From: Heligmosomoides polygyrus polygyrus
Lineage: Eukaryota; Nematoda; Chromadorea; Rhabditida; Heligmosomidae
DNA: 64,000 bases
Assembly: GCA_947396885.1 (NCBI GenBank)
Contig: OX377205.1
Coordinates: 67,180,969-67,244,968, forward strand
Direction of reading: 5' to 3'
Shown: one piece after another, positions 1 through 10,047 of the stretch
Layout of the letters: every line of letters starts with the position of its first letter
Position numbering within the stretch: position 1 is the stretch's first letter
Notes under the pieces: generated by a model
The model's database searches: none
What the model was told of the DNA's origin: nothing
What the model saw: only the letters and a program-made list of their open reading frames with translations
Translations under genes and position numbers: made by a program

Positions 1-209
1 GGTGCCCTATTGTACCCCGCCTTCGAGGGCCCGTAGCTCTTTGGGTTCAAGGGGGAGCGTTCTACCTTCGCGTCCCCCTGGCCCGCCCACCCCCCAACCC
101 TCTGGGCTTGCTCGAGAGTCCAGTGGCTGCCTTACGAGATAGTGGAGACGCAGACATTTGCCACGCCCCTGTTTAAAGGACGGGGGGTAGAACGCCACAC
201 CGCCGGTTC

Positions 210-330
210 AAGGACTCAGCAAAAACGAAACATGGTTTTCTACTATATGAATAGTGAAGATTCTCGTGGTACTATCCATTTCTCCCGTTTAGACCTATGC
301 CTCAGACCCTTCCCTTGTCAGTTGGGGAGA
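210..330. repeat. Degenerate fragment of a hairpin-element arm
   Basis: This stretch aligns by eye with part of the right arm of the long hairpin element at 28620-28723. The shared run goes from an AAAACGAAACATG-like block through TTCTCCCTATAGTACT-like and CAGACAGTTCCCTTGT-like blocks in the same order. It is too diverged to give boundaries. Nothing coding was recognised in the first 350 bases. Confidence 0.45.
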
Positions 331-352
331 TAAGAAACAGCTGTTACTGGTA

Positions 353-1032
353 CTAGTGTACTTAGTGTACCGCACTAAATCTTGTTCAAAATAGGTCTAC
401 TAGGGGTAATGTGCCATGGGAAGAACGAATATCATGGTCGTTTTTTGCGAAAATGCCTTATAAGCCCGCTACATTAAGCTCGAATCTCCCAAGGAATTGC
501 GAAATAGCGCGCGATGGTAAGAGACGCAGAATGCGCGTCTTCTACCGATGCGCACTATTTCTCGTCTCTAATCTGCAGCAGAGGCTAGCCAGGGCAGAAG
601 CTTTGAAATCTCGAAAGGCCCGGAAAGCTGTTCCTTGCTCACAGAATCGGGCAGAAGGGACTCCGGGGGGGGGGGGGTTGGCCCACTAGCACATCCGCGT
701 TAAAATTGCCTTCATCCTAGAGTTCCCTCCCTTGCCCAATCCGGAAGAAAATGAGATCTGAATCTATAATCGAAACGAGGAGATAAGACTGCATTTACAT
801 TCGCTGTTAACCTAGTCGCCAAGCCTCCACGCCACAGCATGCTATGGTAACCCCCCCACCCCCCCCCCCCCCGGAGTCGCAAGGCCTTGGGCGATTCGAA
901 CTTAATGTAGCGGGTTTATAAGGCATTTCCGCAAAAAAAAACGACCATGATATTCGTTCTTCCCATGGCACATTACTCCTAGTAGACCTATTTTGAACAA
1001 GATTTAGTGCGGTACACCAAGTACACTAGTGC
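353..1032. repeat. Foldback element with ~140-bp inverted arms
   Basis: Arms at about 353-503 and 893-1032 are reverse complements of each other. Both contain the block TGCCATGGGAAGAACGAATA and the block TTATAAGGCATTT or its complement. A short GACTCC plus poly-G block near 658-680 matches the poly-C plus GGAGTC block at 848-880, so the left arm probably carries an extra ~150 bp. The loop has no recognisable transposase. A non-autonomous foldback or long-TIR element upstream of the CABLES exons is the likeliest reading. Confidence 0.7.
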
Positions 1033-1433
1033 CCCGTTACTTGTTGTTTTACAGTAAAATCCGCAGAACGTACCTAGTGGCACTCCATATCTTTTATTCC
1101 TTTGGAATAGGCTTGACTGGCACCGAGAGTTTATATCCGTAGGTCGTTGTATACGTTCTCGAACGTGCATATCTTGTGGGCAAAATTCGTAGTTCCTTTC
1201 AGTAATGATAACGGCCCTCATCACTTCATTCCCTCTTAGTTTATGGGATTCTAGAATCATGGGATGCGTTCGATCTTTACTACTACTGCTGTCTAGAAAT
1301 CCTCGTGAAAGGCATTGATGCTGTGCGGTCGATGGGTTCAGCACCAGTTTTTCTGTGCCTACTTTCCTTGAAATCTGTTGATTCCTTGAGAACTGAAAAT
1401 GACTTGATTTGGAAATTAAAAGTAGGCTTCCAG

Positions 1434-2259
1434 GTGGTGAAGGCGCGGGAGATGAAGAATCGTGCCAACTGGACGTTGACAGCTCGGGACGGAACGACTA
1501 CGACCCCTCAATGCTGGAAGAGATAGCTTCGGCAAGTCGGACGATAATTCGCTGCAATGGATTCATTGTGAGATTTGAATCCAAATGAGCTAGGAGAAGG
1601 TGTTTGAAGCTATGTTTGCTTTGTCTAGGGAGTGACCAAACTGTTTGCACCTGCTCAGGTGGCTAAGGCCAACCTGAACGAGACCTTTGCTGAGAAATTT
1701 CCACACATCCATCTGACGTATAGCAAGCTTAGAAGGTCGGTATTTATACATTATGGCGTTTTACGCGCTAATTTAGCTGTTTTTCTTCAGCATTAAGCGA
1801 GACATATGGCAGCTGGCAAAGGAGTGCGACGTGGACGAGTACACTGTGGCGCATTCGTTCGTCTACTTTGAAAGAGTAGTTGTGAAGGTGTATTGGAATT
1901 CTGTGTGTTAATGTATTAGGAAATATATGCAATATTTTCTGTTTTAAGGGCTTGATCTCAAAGCACAACAGGAAACTGGTGGCGGGAGTGGCTTTCCTCG
2001 TTGCTGTGAAGCTCAACGACTACAAGAAACCTGTAATTGTTAAGGTTCTCGAGGTAGAGTTGTCCTGCTTATGTGTGGTGTCTCGTCATCAAACGCCTTC
2101 CTATTTCATTTGCAGCGGGCCGAGGAAATACTGAGAATATCGCGTCGAGAAATGCTGTCATTCGAGTTGCCGCTGTGCTCGGCACTTCAGTTTGACCTAT
2201 TTCCGCCTCCTCATCACGTGGAACCTCATCTCAGGAAGATCCTTTTCAGTGTTCTCTGA
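1434..2259 (+). CDS. CABLES: CABLES-family protein (CDK5 and ABL1 enzyme substrate), 3' exons
   Basis: Five plus-strand exons can be joined in frame: 1434-1567, 1659-1735, 1791-1887, 1949-2053 and 2116-2259 (TGA). The visible part is about 184 aa. Known family: CABLES proteins carry a C-terminal cyclin box and link CDKs (CDK5, CDK2) to tyrosine kinases such as ABL. Seen here: DYDPSMLEE at the start, then LNETFAEKFPHIHLTYSKLR, VYFER, ISKHNRKLVAG and RRELISFEF-like SRREMLSFEL, in the order expected for the CABLES C-terminus. Introns are 55-91 bp with GT/AG ends. The first listed exon may begin elsewhere: a stop at 1400-1402 closes the frame upstream, and the acceptor at 1431-1433 is the best candidate. 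N-terminal exons were not found; they may lie in 1-1400, which contains a foldback repeat, or before the window. A cyclin-box paralogue is the alternative, but the N-terminal block argues for CABLES. Confidence 0.85.
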
Positions 2260-2544
2260 ATGATCTCTTGTCCTTTACTTAACAATTGAAATACGATTCA
2301 AATTCTAGTCTAATTTTCTGGAACACCGCAATCTAAGAAGTTTTTTGTATTTACGCTTTATTATCTTTTACACCTATAATTTGTATATATTCTTAAGATC
2401 TAGTTTCCAGTCTTTCTCGTTTTTGAACCAGTTTCTACCTTTCCTTGAAATTGATGTGAATACGACGCAATACGGAATACACGCTACCATATCCTTTTTC
2501 TTGCCGCTTCTAACTCGTATATCGATTCGTTTAACTGGAATGCG

Positions 2545-2550
2545 AATAAA
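2545..2550 (+). promoter_or_regulatory. Candidate poly(A) signal of the CABLES gene
   Basis: An AATAAA hexamer lies 286 bp after the CABLES stop codon. About 120 bp separate it from the acceptor-like site before the DNAJC8 start, a spacing common between genes in nematode operons. Confidence 0.4.
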
Positions 2551-2663
2551 GTACTGTTGATCGCAGAATGTTGTTGATTTGCTAATTTCCGGTATTTCTC
2601 CGATATCTTCAGTCCTCATATGTCTATCTATATCTATCTATGGTAGTAAAGATGACTTCACAG

Positions 2664-2674
2664 CTCTGTTTCAG
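2664..2674 (+). promoter_or_regulatory. Candidate spliced-leader trans-splice acceptor
   Basis: CTCTGTTTCAG ends four bases before the DNAJC8 ATG. No upstream donor or in-frame exon was seen, and a pyrimidine-rich AG a few bases ahead of an ATG is the usual look of a nematode spliced-leader acceptor. Whether SL1 or SL2 is used cannot be read from the sequence. Confidence 0.5.
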
Positions 2675-2678
2675 AAGT

Positions 2679-4711
2679 ATGAGCAATTTTGAGCAGTTCT
2701 ACAATGACGTGAGTTCTTTTCAACGTTGATAATCAGGTTCCCCCATGGTTTGCATTCCTTTAGATCTCCCAGGATTACCATACAGTTTTTCTTGCCATTC
2801 GAACTCCCTAATATTGACAATGGACCTTATTCATATCCATCTGAAGATCCAGCTACTTTATTCTTGCGAAGGTCGAGCGCAACACTGGCTTGGATCTCCG
2901 TCCTGAATGTTTCGTATGTCTCGAATCCTGAACCTGTGGGTGGGGTTCAGATCACTGGGCTGGGTTCTTGCTCTGTGTGTTCTACTCAATTTGCTTACGA
3001 TATTTATTGTAGCCGGAGCTTATTTGATACACACATTAGAGTCACATTGGCTCTGCTGCTGCCCTGCTATTATGCGAATGATGTGGGAGCCAACATCAAT
3101 CTAGCCTTTCTGCTGGTGCTTGGCAAATGATACTGGAATATGCTTTCTACCTCGATCAACCAAAATAGACAACGGAAGTCATGCGGAGCGAGACAGCAAT
3201 GAAGCGCAATCAGAAGAACGAGCTTCGGCGGGGGTCGACCCTATGTTGTGCTAACAGTGCAAGTCATTGAATTGGTATCTGGAAACGTGAACATATCCCT
3301 CTTCTGGCCCCCGCATGGCAGTAGTCATATGCATTCGCATAGTGTATTCGATATCGTGTGGCAGTAGGACGAGGGGCATACTCTCAGGCTTAGTGCGTAA
3401 CCTCTCCTTACTGGAAAGTGTCAGTTTTGAGTTCAAAATATTTTTTTCGGCTTTTCAGATCAAAGCCACCGAACATGAAGATGCTGTGCTGACGTCACAA
3501 CAGCAGCTCGATCGCCTCCTTAGGCCAGGATCCACCTATCTGAACTTGAATCCGTTTGAGGTTTGACATAGAGAAGTTCACCTCCAGTGGATATACAAGT
3601 ACTATATGGTTGCAGGTTCTTCAAATCGACCCAGACTCGGATATAGAAGCAGCGAAGAAGAAGTTCAAGAAATTGTCTCTACTTATTCACCCCGATAAAA
3701 ACCCCGAAGACAGAGATAGAGCCGATCAGGCGTTCGACAGTAGGTTTTTACAAGCCGTTGTCGTTTTTGAGGACGCCTTTACGCTTTCTAGTTTTATTGA
3801 TACGGAGCTCAGGCTGTATTCGCCGCTTTCAGTCATAAAGAAGGCGATAAAGCAGCTTGAGAACCCACTTGAACTTAATCGATGCAAGGATTGCTACACA
3901 GAGGCTCGAGCTCGTCTGTCCATAGTGGTAAGATGCTGCCCGTTTTCTTAGAATTATACCTACAAGAATTTGTTTCATCTATTGTGAACGTATAAATCTT
4001 CAGATGTCTGAAAAAAGGCGGAAACAGAAGAAAGAAACAGGAGTTCATGAGATAGAGGAGGATGACCCAGAAGTGTACAAGAAGCAGCTGTGGATTACAG
4101 TCACGAAAGTGTTTGCTGACCGAGAAAAGAAGAGGAAGATGCTGGAGGAGCGAGCGAATGAAGAGAAGTAGGTACCTCAGCGCCCATTCACTCGAACGTT
4201 CTGTGATGGTAGGAGGAACTGGACATCTGTGGTCGCGCTGTAGTGAATAACGCCCTAGTCCCGAAATCGAAGTGTCTTGGTTCTGATCAAACACTTGCGT
4301 CTGGCGGGACTCGAACCTAATCTTTTGCCTTCGAGAGGCTGATTACACCTTTCTCCGAAGCGCTCCCTTCTGATAACTAAAGATGAAGAGGGTCAATTGT
4401 AGGTGACTTTGCTGGGCAAGAAGAATAAGGAACATTAATAATAGCGTGCTGTTCTAGGCGACGTACAGCAGAGACAATCCAACAGGCTGCGGAGAAAAGG
4501 AAACTGGCAGAAGAGTTCGCTAAAAATTATGAGGTAAAGAGGCTTACAAAAAGGCATATAGTAACAATGTTTCCCTACTTTTCAGGAGTCTCGTGATGAG
4601 CGCTCAGGTAGCTGGCGGAATTTCCAGGCGAAGAAAGCGAAGCGCGAAGAAGGAGGAAAAGTGATGCGGGGAGCCGCGTTTCGTCCGCCGAAACCAAAAC
4701 TGCAGAAATGA
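2679..4711 (+). CDS. DNAJC8: DnaJ homolog subfamily C member 8 (SPF31-like)
   Basis: Complete seven-exon gene: 2679-2708, 3459-3560, 3616-3739, 3833-3927, 4004-4167, 4458-4533 and 4586-4711, giving 238 aa (human protein about 253 aa). Known role: nuclear J-domain protein associated with the spliceosome that stimulates HSP70-type chaperones. Seen here: RPGSTYLNLNPFEVLQIDP opens the J domain near residue 30, and the HPD triad that contacts HSP70 is at about residues 69-71 (LIHPDKNPEDRDRA). EEDDPEVYKK, a lysine- and glutamate-rich helix, SRDERSGSWRNFQAKK and the C-terminal FRPPKPK follow, as in the family. All junctions are GT/AG and phases agree. Start choice: the only ATG after the acceptor at 2674. 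Intron 1 (750 bp) holds two hydrophobic ORFs; intron 5 (290 bp) holds a tRNA-like repeat fragment. It lies downstream of CABLES on the same strand, possibly in one operon. Confidence 0.93.
2907..3104 (+). other. Unrecognised small hydrophobic ORF inside DNAJC8 intron 1
   Basis: A 65-codon ATG-initiated frame with one long hydrophobic stretch (about residues 15-43) lies in the only long intron of the gene. It overlaps a 134-codon frame (2726-3130) that starts on a non-ATG codon. I recognise no family. It could be an exon of something else, a repeat relic or chance. Confidence 0.2.
4270..4360 (-). repeat. tRNA-like repeat fragment in DNAJC8 intron 5
   Basis: The plus-strand block around CTGGCGGGACTCGAACC is the complement of a tRNA T-arm/B box. 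The bases before it (GATCAAACACTTGCG) match the outer arm of the tRNA-like hairpin elements at 54.2 and 63.0 kb. This looks like one arm of that element family. Confidence 0.45.
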
Positions 4712-5416
4712 TCTCATCGGCTACTCAGCACTCTTCCTTGGTGTTTCTTCTAACTAAGTACTGCTATGTATTTACTAAGTAAAAGTCGTTGAATGATAGT
4801 AATCGAATCTCGGAACGTTGGAAGTTCGAAGGCTGATCCGCGGGAAGGAAGCAACTGCGTGCCCTGAATTCGGTGTGCTTTAGGCGGAAAACGCAATGCT
4901 ATTGTTTGGTCTCCGTATCATACTCATGTAGCACGATGCTAGCAGATTGCCTTTGTTCCTAGTAACCTATAGTTCGCCAGCAATTTCCCACGGTTAAGCT
5001 GAAAGAAAGCCCGGCTGGCATACGCCGCACTGTCGCAGGCATCTCTTGACTCCAGTCCCCCTCCCCGTGACGGACACGTGACATTAGCCGATTATATACA
5101 AGACGATACCATAGGCCTAAGCGTCGATCCCTACTCAATCATTAAATGGTCTGTCAGTGAGTGGTCGACTCACCTTGCTTCTCCGTCTGGAACTGGAGCT
5201 GCTGGATCTATAGCTCACGTCGTTACCTCATACGGATCAAGTAAGTATCTATCCACGAGCATCAATATTTTATTTATCATATCATAAGCTACGGTCGTGC
5301 TTGCGGCATTCATCACTGTCGACGTCATCAAATTCTACTATACTTCTTCATATCTATTACTGTTACTCATATCTAAATGTATTCGGGAACGAGTTCCCTG
5401 TGGCGGGAACAACTGT
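4712..5416. other. Intergenic, no gene recognised
   Basis: Downstream of DNAJC8. A 69-codon frame at 5078-5287 has no recognisable domain. I see no convincing repeat unit here. Confidence 0.5.
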
Positions 5417-5419
5417 TTA

Positions 5420-7058
5420 GGCCTATGGTATACTCCCGCGTCGCTCCAGCGACGGGCGCGGGGCAACTATCAACGGCGCGCCTTCGCTGCAGTGGCGGAC
5501 GGCGCAGTTGGGCGCGGTTGTCAGTTGACGCGCCATCGATCCCGCGATGCGTCGCAAAGGGGTGTTATACCTCCGCGTCGCGGGAGTGAAACATACTCCC
5601 GTGCGACGGCCGTCGCAGCCCGTCGCTCGTCGCAGTGCAGTGCAATGCGATTAGCGACGGGCAGCGATGATCGTGGAGGGGGAGCGCGTGTCGTGCCCTA
5701 TTCTATGCACTTCCGCTCTCTTATTTCGACACTTCCTTGGTTCGTGACCATACCGCAGCAATTTCAACACACGTCTGGTGATGTTGGGTGGTCATGCAAT
5801 GTCTCCGTTGTTCTCCTCGTAGGGTTTTTCGTGGCTAGACTCATTTTGTTTTTTTTTCGACGGCTTGAACGGCTAGTTTTTTGAGGAGATATTTTTCTAG
5901 GCCGTTTTTCTCACTTTTATGCCGATCCTCGCATTTTTTCGCCTCTGAACTTCCTCGCCGGCACGGAAATCTACATTTCTGTGTCGGACGAGTCACAGGG
6001 AGGTTTATTGACATGTCCGGCACAGAAATGTGCCAATTGAACGGCTAGTTTTTAAGGAGATTGCTAAAAAAAATTGCTGGCGCGGTTTTTTTTGCGATTG
6101 TAGCTAATTATTTTCGAGAACACATTCCCTTAAGCTTAGCGCACTTTGCTAGTGCCCAGTAGTGTCAGGCATGCAACTCGGGTGAGCCGTACACAATGCA
6201 CATAGAATCGACGAAATCAACTAAGTGAGCAAAGACTGTCCATCTGGCACACTACAGGGCACTGGCAAAGTACGTCATGCGACTTCGAGAACTTCCATGT
6301 CATGAGAAATAAGCTGCTCCAATCGCGTAAAGTCTGCTCGAATCATTCTTTGAGCCGCCCACGACGAAATTCCCATGATCTGGTGAAGTTATACAAGTGA
6401 TTGTGGAGATCTCAAAGAGGTGACAAGAACGATGTCAACCTTTTCTCAAAATATGTAGCTATCTAAATTGGAGGAGTTATGAGCATGCGACGTTTTGCGG
6501 CGGATTAGTCCATCGCAACCCTTTTTTGAACCGTGCGACCCTAGCAGTATTGCATCTCATGCGGGATTAGAGTTTTGCGACTCTGCCACTGCTTTTGCTT
6601 TCTGTGGTTTAATACGGATTGTCTCGAAAAAACTCATGCGATCTCTGTGAGGTCAAATAATCTTGTTCTGTTACATGAAAAATCTCTGTAAACTCGTTTT
6701 GAGAAAGGAAAGACTCGTAGATTGGGTGTCCGACTGCTATTAAGGCGTTTGATCCCCTTTGCTATACCTCTCGCTCCCATTTGTCTGATCATTACTGCAG
6801 CGCGATGCTCTCAGTTAGTCTAACTGGACTCTTGAACGAATTTACGACAGGACTCACGGTGGGTGTGATGGACAAAGCACGATTTCGTCACTGCACTGGA
6901 TCAGCTGATTCGCTAAAATTCTGCAAAAGTCTCCGTCTGCAGACCTGCGTGAACTATGTCAGCTTCAGCGATGGCGACGGCTCGCGACGCGCATCGCGAG
7001 CCGTCTCGTCGCTGTGCACTCCCGCGTCGCTGCAGCGGACAGGAGTATACCATAGGCC
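5420..7058. mobile_element. Non-autonomous element with GGCCTATGGTATACTCC inverted termini
   Basis: The left end GGCCTATGGTATACTCC at 5420 is matched by its reverse complement ending at 7058. TTA flanks both sides (5417-5419 and 7059-7061), a 3-bp duplication of the PIF/Harbinger type. Next to both termini are GC-rich blocks with repeated GCGTCGC/GCGACG motifs that can fold back. Two direct copies of AACGGCTAGTTTTT occur inside (about 5868 and 6039). No transposase is visible. A shorter relative lies at 22971-23096. Assignment to Harbinger rests only on the 3-bp duplication and GG-starting termini. Confidence 0.6.
6180..6480. repeat. Segment shared with foldback element B
   Basis: This stretch aligns by eye with 57880-58150: blocks such as GGCACTGGCAA(A/C)GTACG, AATAAGCTGCTC(C/T)AATCGC and GACCACCCACGGCGAAA-like segments occur in the same order. 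It is inside the 5420-7058 element, so that element has either captured or been invaded by a piece of the foldback family. Confidence 0.5.
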
Positions 7059-7096
7059 TTATCGTGAGCCACCTAACAAGGGAACAAGGGACCATA

Positions 7097-7280
7097 GGCC
7101 CATGAACTTCCACCAAAGATTCTCAACGTGACCTATATGATCTTGTAGAGCATCGGACGGGGATCACAGAACTATGTTTCGCTTTTGCTACGGGACATTG
7201 AATGGTCCAAAAATGGCAAGAAATGGTACCGCTTCAGGGCGGGCTGATAAGGCAAAAGTGACACCTGGAATGGCCCTGTC
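7097..7280. repeat. Dispersed ~180-bp repeat, copy 1
   Basis: Inverted partner of 14660-14830. Shared blocks include CATGAACTTCC, TGACCTATATGATCTTGTAG-like, ATCACAGAACTA and GTGACACCTGGAATGGCCCTG in matching order on opposite strands. No coding content recognised. Confidence 0.65.
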
Positions 7281-10047
7281 GTGCCCTGAACTTAACTTAC
7301 AAATGGTTTGGAGCTCAAATTACAGTTTGCTCATAGTAATTTTCTACGTTTCCTGGACGAAGCTGCAGTGTACATTCAGGTGATTCATTCGCCGCCGGAT
7401 GCGCCAGCGACTGGATGGTTGAGTGGGTAGCGAGGTTGACTTGCGGGAGGGGGTCGAGGGTTCGATTCCGGGGTAGGATTTCTGCGGCATAAGGCGGGAT
7501 TGTTGCATTTTTGTCAATCTTCTCCTTCTTCAATGTTTGTCCCGCTTCATGGCGGGGTCCGCTTTTCTGGCGCCATGTCGCCATCTTTCCCGATCCCGTG
7601 CTAGATCAGGGTGGACACCAGCTACTTTAAATTCCTTTGTAACTTATCAGCCCACCACTGCTTCTGACGCCCTCTAGGCCGTTTTCCAGACACTTCGAAG
7701 TTAAGGCCTATCTTACGGACGCTGTCTTCCTTTCCACGCAGAACCTGGCCGTACCATCGCAGGCGAGCTTCTCGCATCTTGTCAGCTATCGGCACGACAC
7801 CAAATACCTTCTACCGAATGGCTTCGCTTCGGATGCGGTCCAGGCGCGTGACTCCAGCCATTCAGCCCAGCATCTTCGTTTCCATTAGCTGAGGGGACCT
7901 TCCGTTTCCTTTGTTGCAGGCCAACACTCAGCTCCATACATCGCTACCGGCCGGACGATGGTTTTATAGATCTTTGACTTTAAGCGCTCTGGCACCTTCT
8001 TGTCGCAGAGTACTCCAGTCAACGAGGGCCACTTGGACCAAGCTGCACTCACGCGTGAGTTCACTTCAACCATCAGACCGCCGTCAGACGCTATTGCTGA
8101 TCCCAGGTTTTTAACACCGAAGTGCGTGCAAGCTCAGTACTGTTAATCTTAATGGAGCCGGACTCGTTCACGTCAGTCGTTAGGTACTCGGTCTTCTTGA
8201 CGTTCAATTTGAGTCCGACCCTCGCCAGACGGTCGCACCAAGCTTGCACCTCTCGCTCGGGTTCACCTTTGTCTTCGCAGGCGAGCATCACGTCATCAGC
8301 ATAGAGCAACGTCCAAGGGACGGGCTTCTGAAGGTCTCGCGTAATGGCATTCATTACGACAACAAAGGGGAGTGGGGAAAGCGCAGATCCTTGGTGCACC
8401 CCAACAGAGATAGGGAACTCTGTCGAGGTTCCTGCTGCACCTTGCACTACTCTTTCGACAAGAGTATAGCATTCGCACCCACTCTACAAGTTTTTCGGGA
8501 ACACCGTCCTGTCGTACGGCGTACCATATACCCTCACGCGGTACGCGATCGAAGACCTTCTCCAAGTCGAGAAAGGCAAGATGCACCGCTCTCTGTTTCT
8601 CGCGAGGCTTCTCTACCAGAAGACGGGCTGCATGTATGTCATCGATAGAGCCACAACCAGCCACGAAGCCGCACTGATTGCTGGAAAGCTTGACGATTTC
8701 GCGAATTCGGCTATCGAGGATTCGCTTGACGATCATCATGCAGTGCGAAAACAACCGAATCGGACGGTAATTTGAGCAGTCTGCAGGGCTGCTCTTCTTC
8801 TTCCAAACCGGGATCGTCGCACTTTCCTGCCAAACATCAGGCACATTCTTCTCCGCTACAACCTGGTTGAAAAATTTGGCTGACCACTCAGCAGATTACC
8901 AGAACTTTGACTTGCATAAATCAGCTGGCAAGTCATCTGGACCAGTCGCCTTGCCCGGTCTCATCATTATCAGAGCCGCGTCAGTTTCCTCCACAGTGAT
9001 TTTGTGCGCGGGACCGTGGATAGGAGCCACAAAAAGGACAGCCGGATGAGGGGATTCTTCAGTCGAAATTTCCTCGAAATAATCGCACAATTGCTTCAAG
9101 GCCTTTTTGCGCTCTGTCAGAAGATGGCCGCTCTCATCATTGATGCCAAAGAACTTTTCAATATCCTCGGATTGGCGATGACGGTTTTTCGCAAGTCGGT
9201 ACAAATACCGCTCACCACTGCGCGACTCGAGCTTTTCGTAGACATCATTGTAATGAGTGGCTTTTGCAACGGCCACAGCCTTCTTGGCAGCTTTTTTTTC
9301 GCTTCGTGGTACTTTTGCCAGTTATTGGCGGACTTGTCACCAAGAAGCACATGATAAAGCGCTTTCTTCTCTCGAACCTTTTCTTTCACATCGTTCGTCC
9401 ACAGCCATGCCTGCATGTCGACCTTTCGTCGTCCAGGCTTCGTAGCTTCTCGGCTTTTTGGTTAAGATCAAAGTTTAGTTTAGTTAGTAGTGCCAAGTTC
9501 TGACCTCGCAGCCTGAAGTATCACGTCGGTCACTTTCTTCCAAGTTTCGACGACAGTTGTGACTGTCGGTAACCGTACGCGAGAAATCATTGCTGTTTCC
9601 TTCTCTCTCATTCGCCACCACTTGATTCTTGCAGCACCGCATCGCTCAACATGCTGCACCCTTGGAGGGGCGATCTTCAACGTGCAAATCAGCGGATGAG
9701 GCTGTGGGGCGACCGTTTCATACGGCACGATCTTCGCGTCTGTGACGAGATTTCGGTCACGATCTCTCACAAGGACGAGGTCTATCTGCGTCTTGGAGTT
9801 CCCACTGTAGAACGAGCCTACGTGCCCATTAAGGTCACCAGCGACAACGATGACGTCTTTCGACGGTACCTTAGCTGTCTTCTCATCAAGCAGGCTCCAA
9901 AACTCATACTTGGCTTGATCGGAACAGCCAGTCTGCGGAGCATACGCAGAGAAGAAGTGGAAAGAGTCGTTCCTTAGCGGCGACAACGATCTTCATTAAT
10001 CGATCGTCAAAGCGCTCGACGCTTACAATCGAGTATCGGAAACGCTC

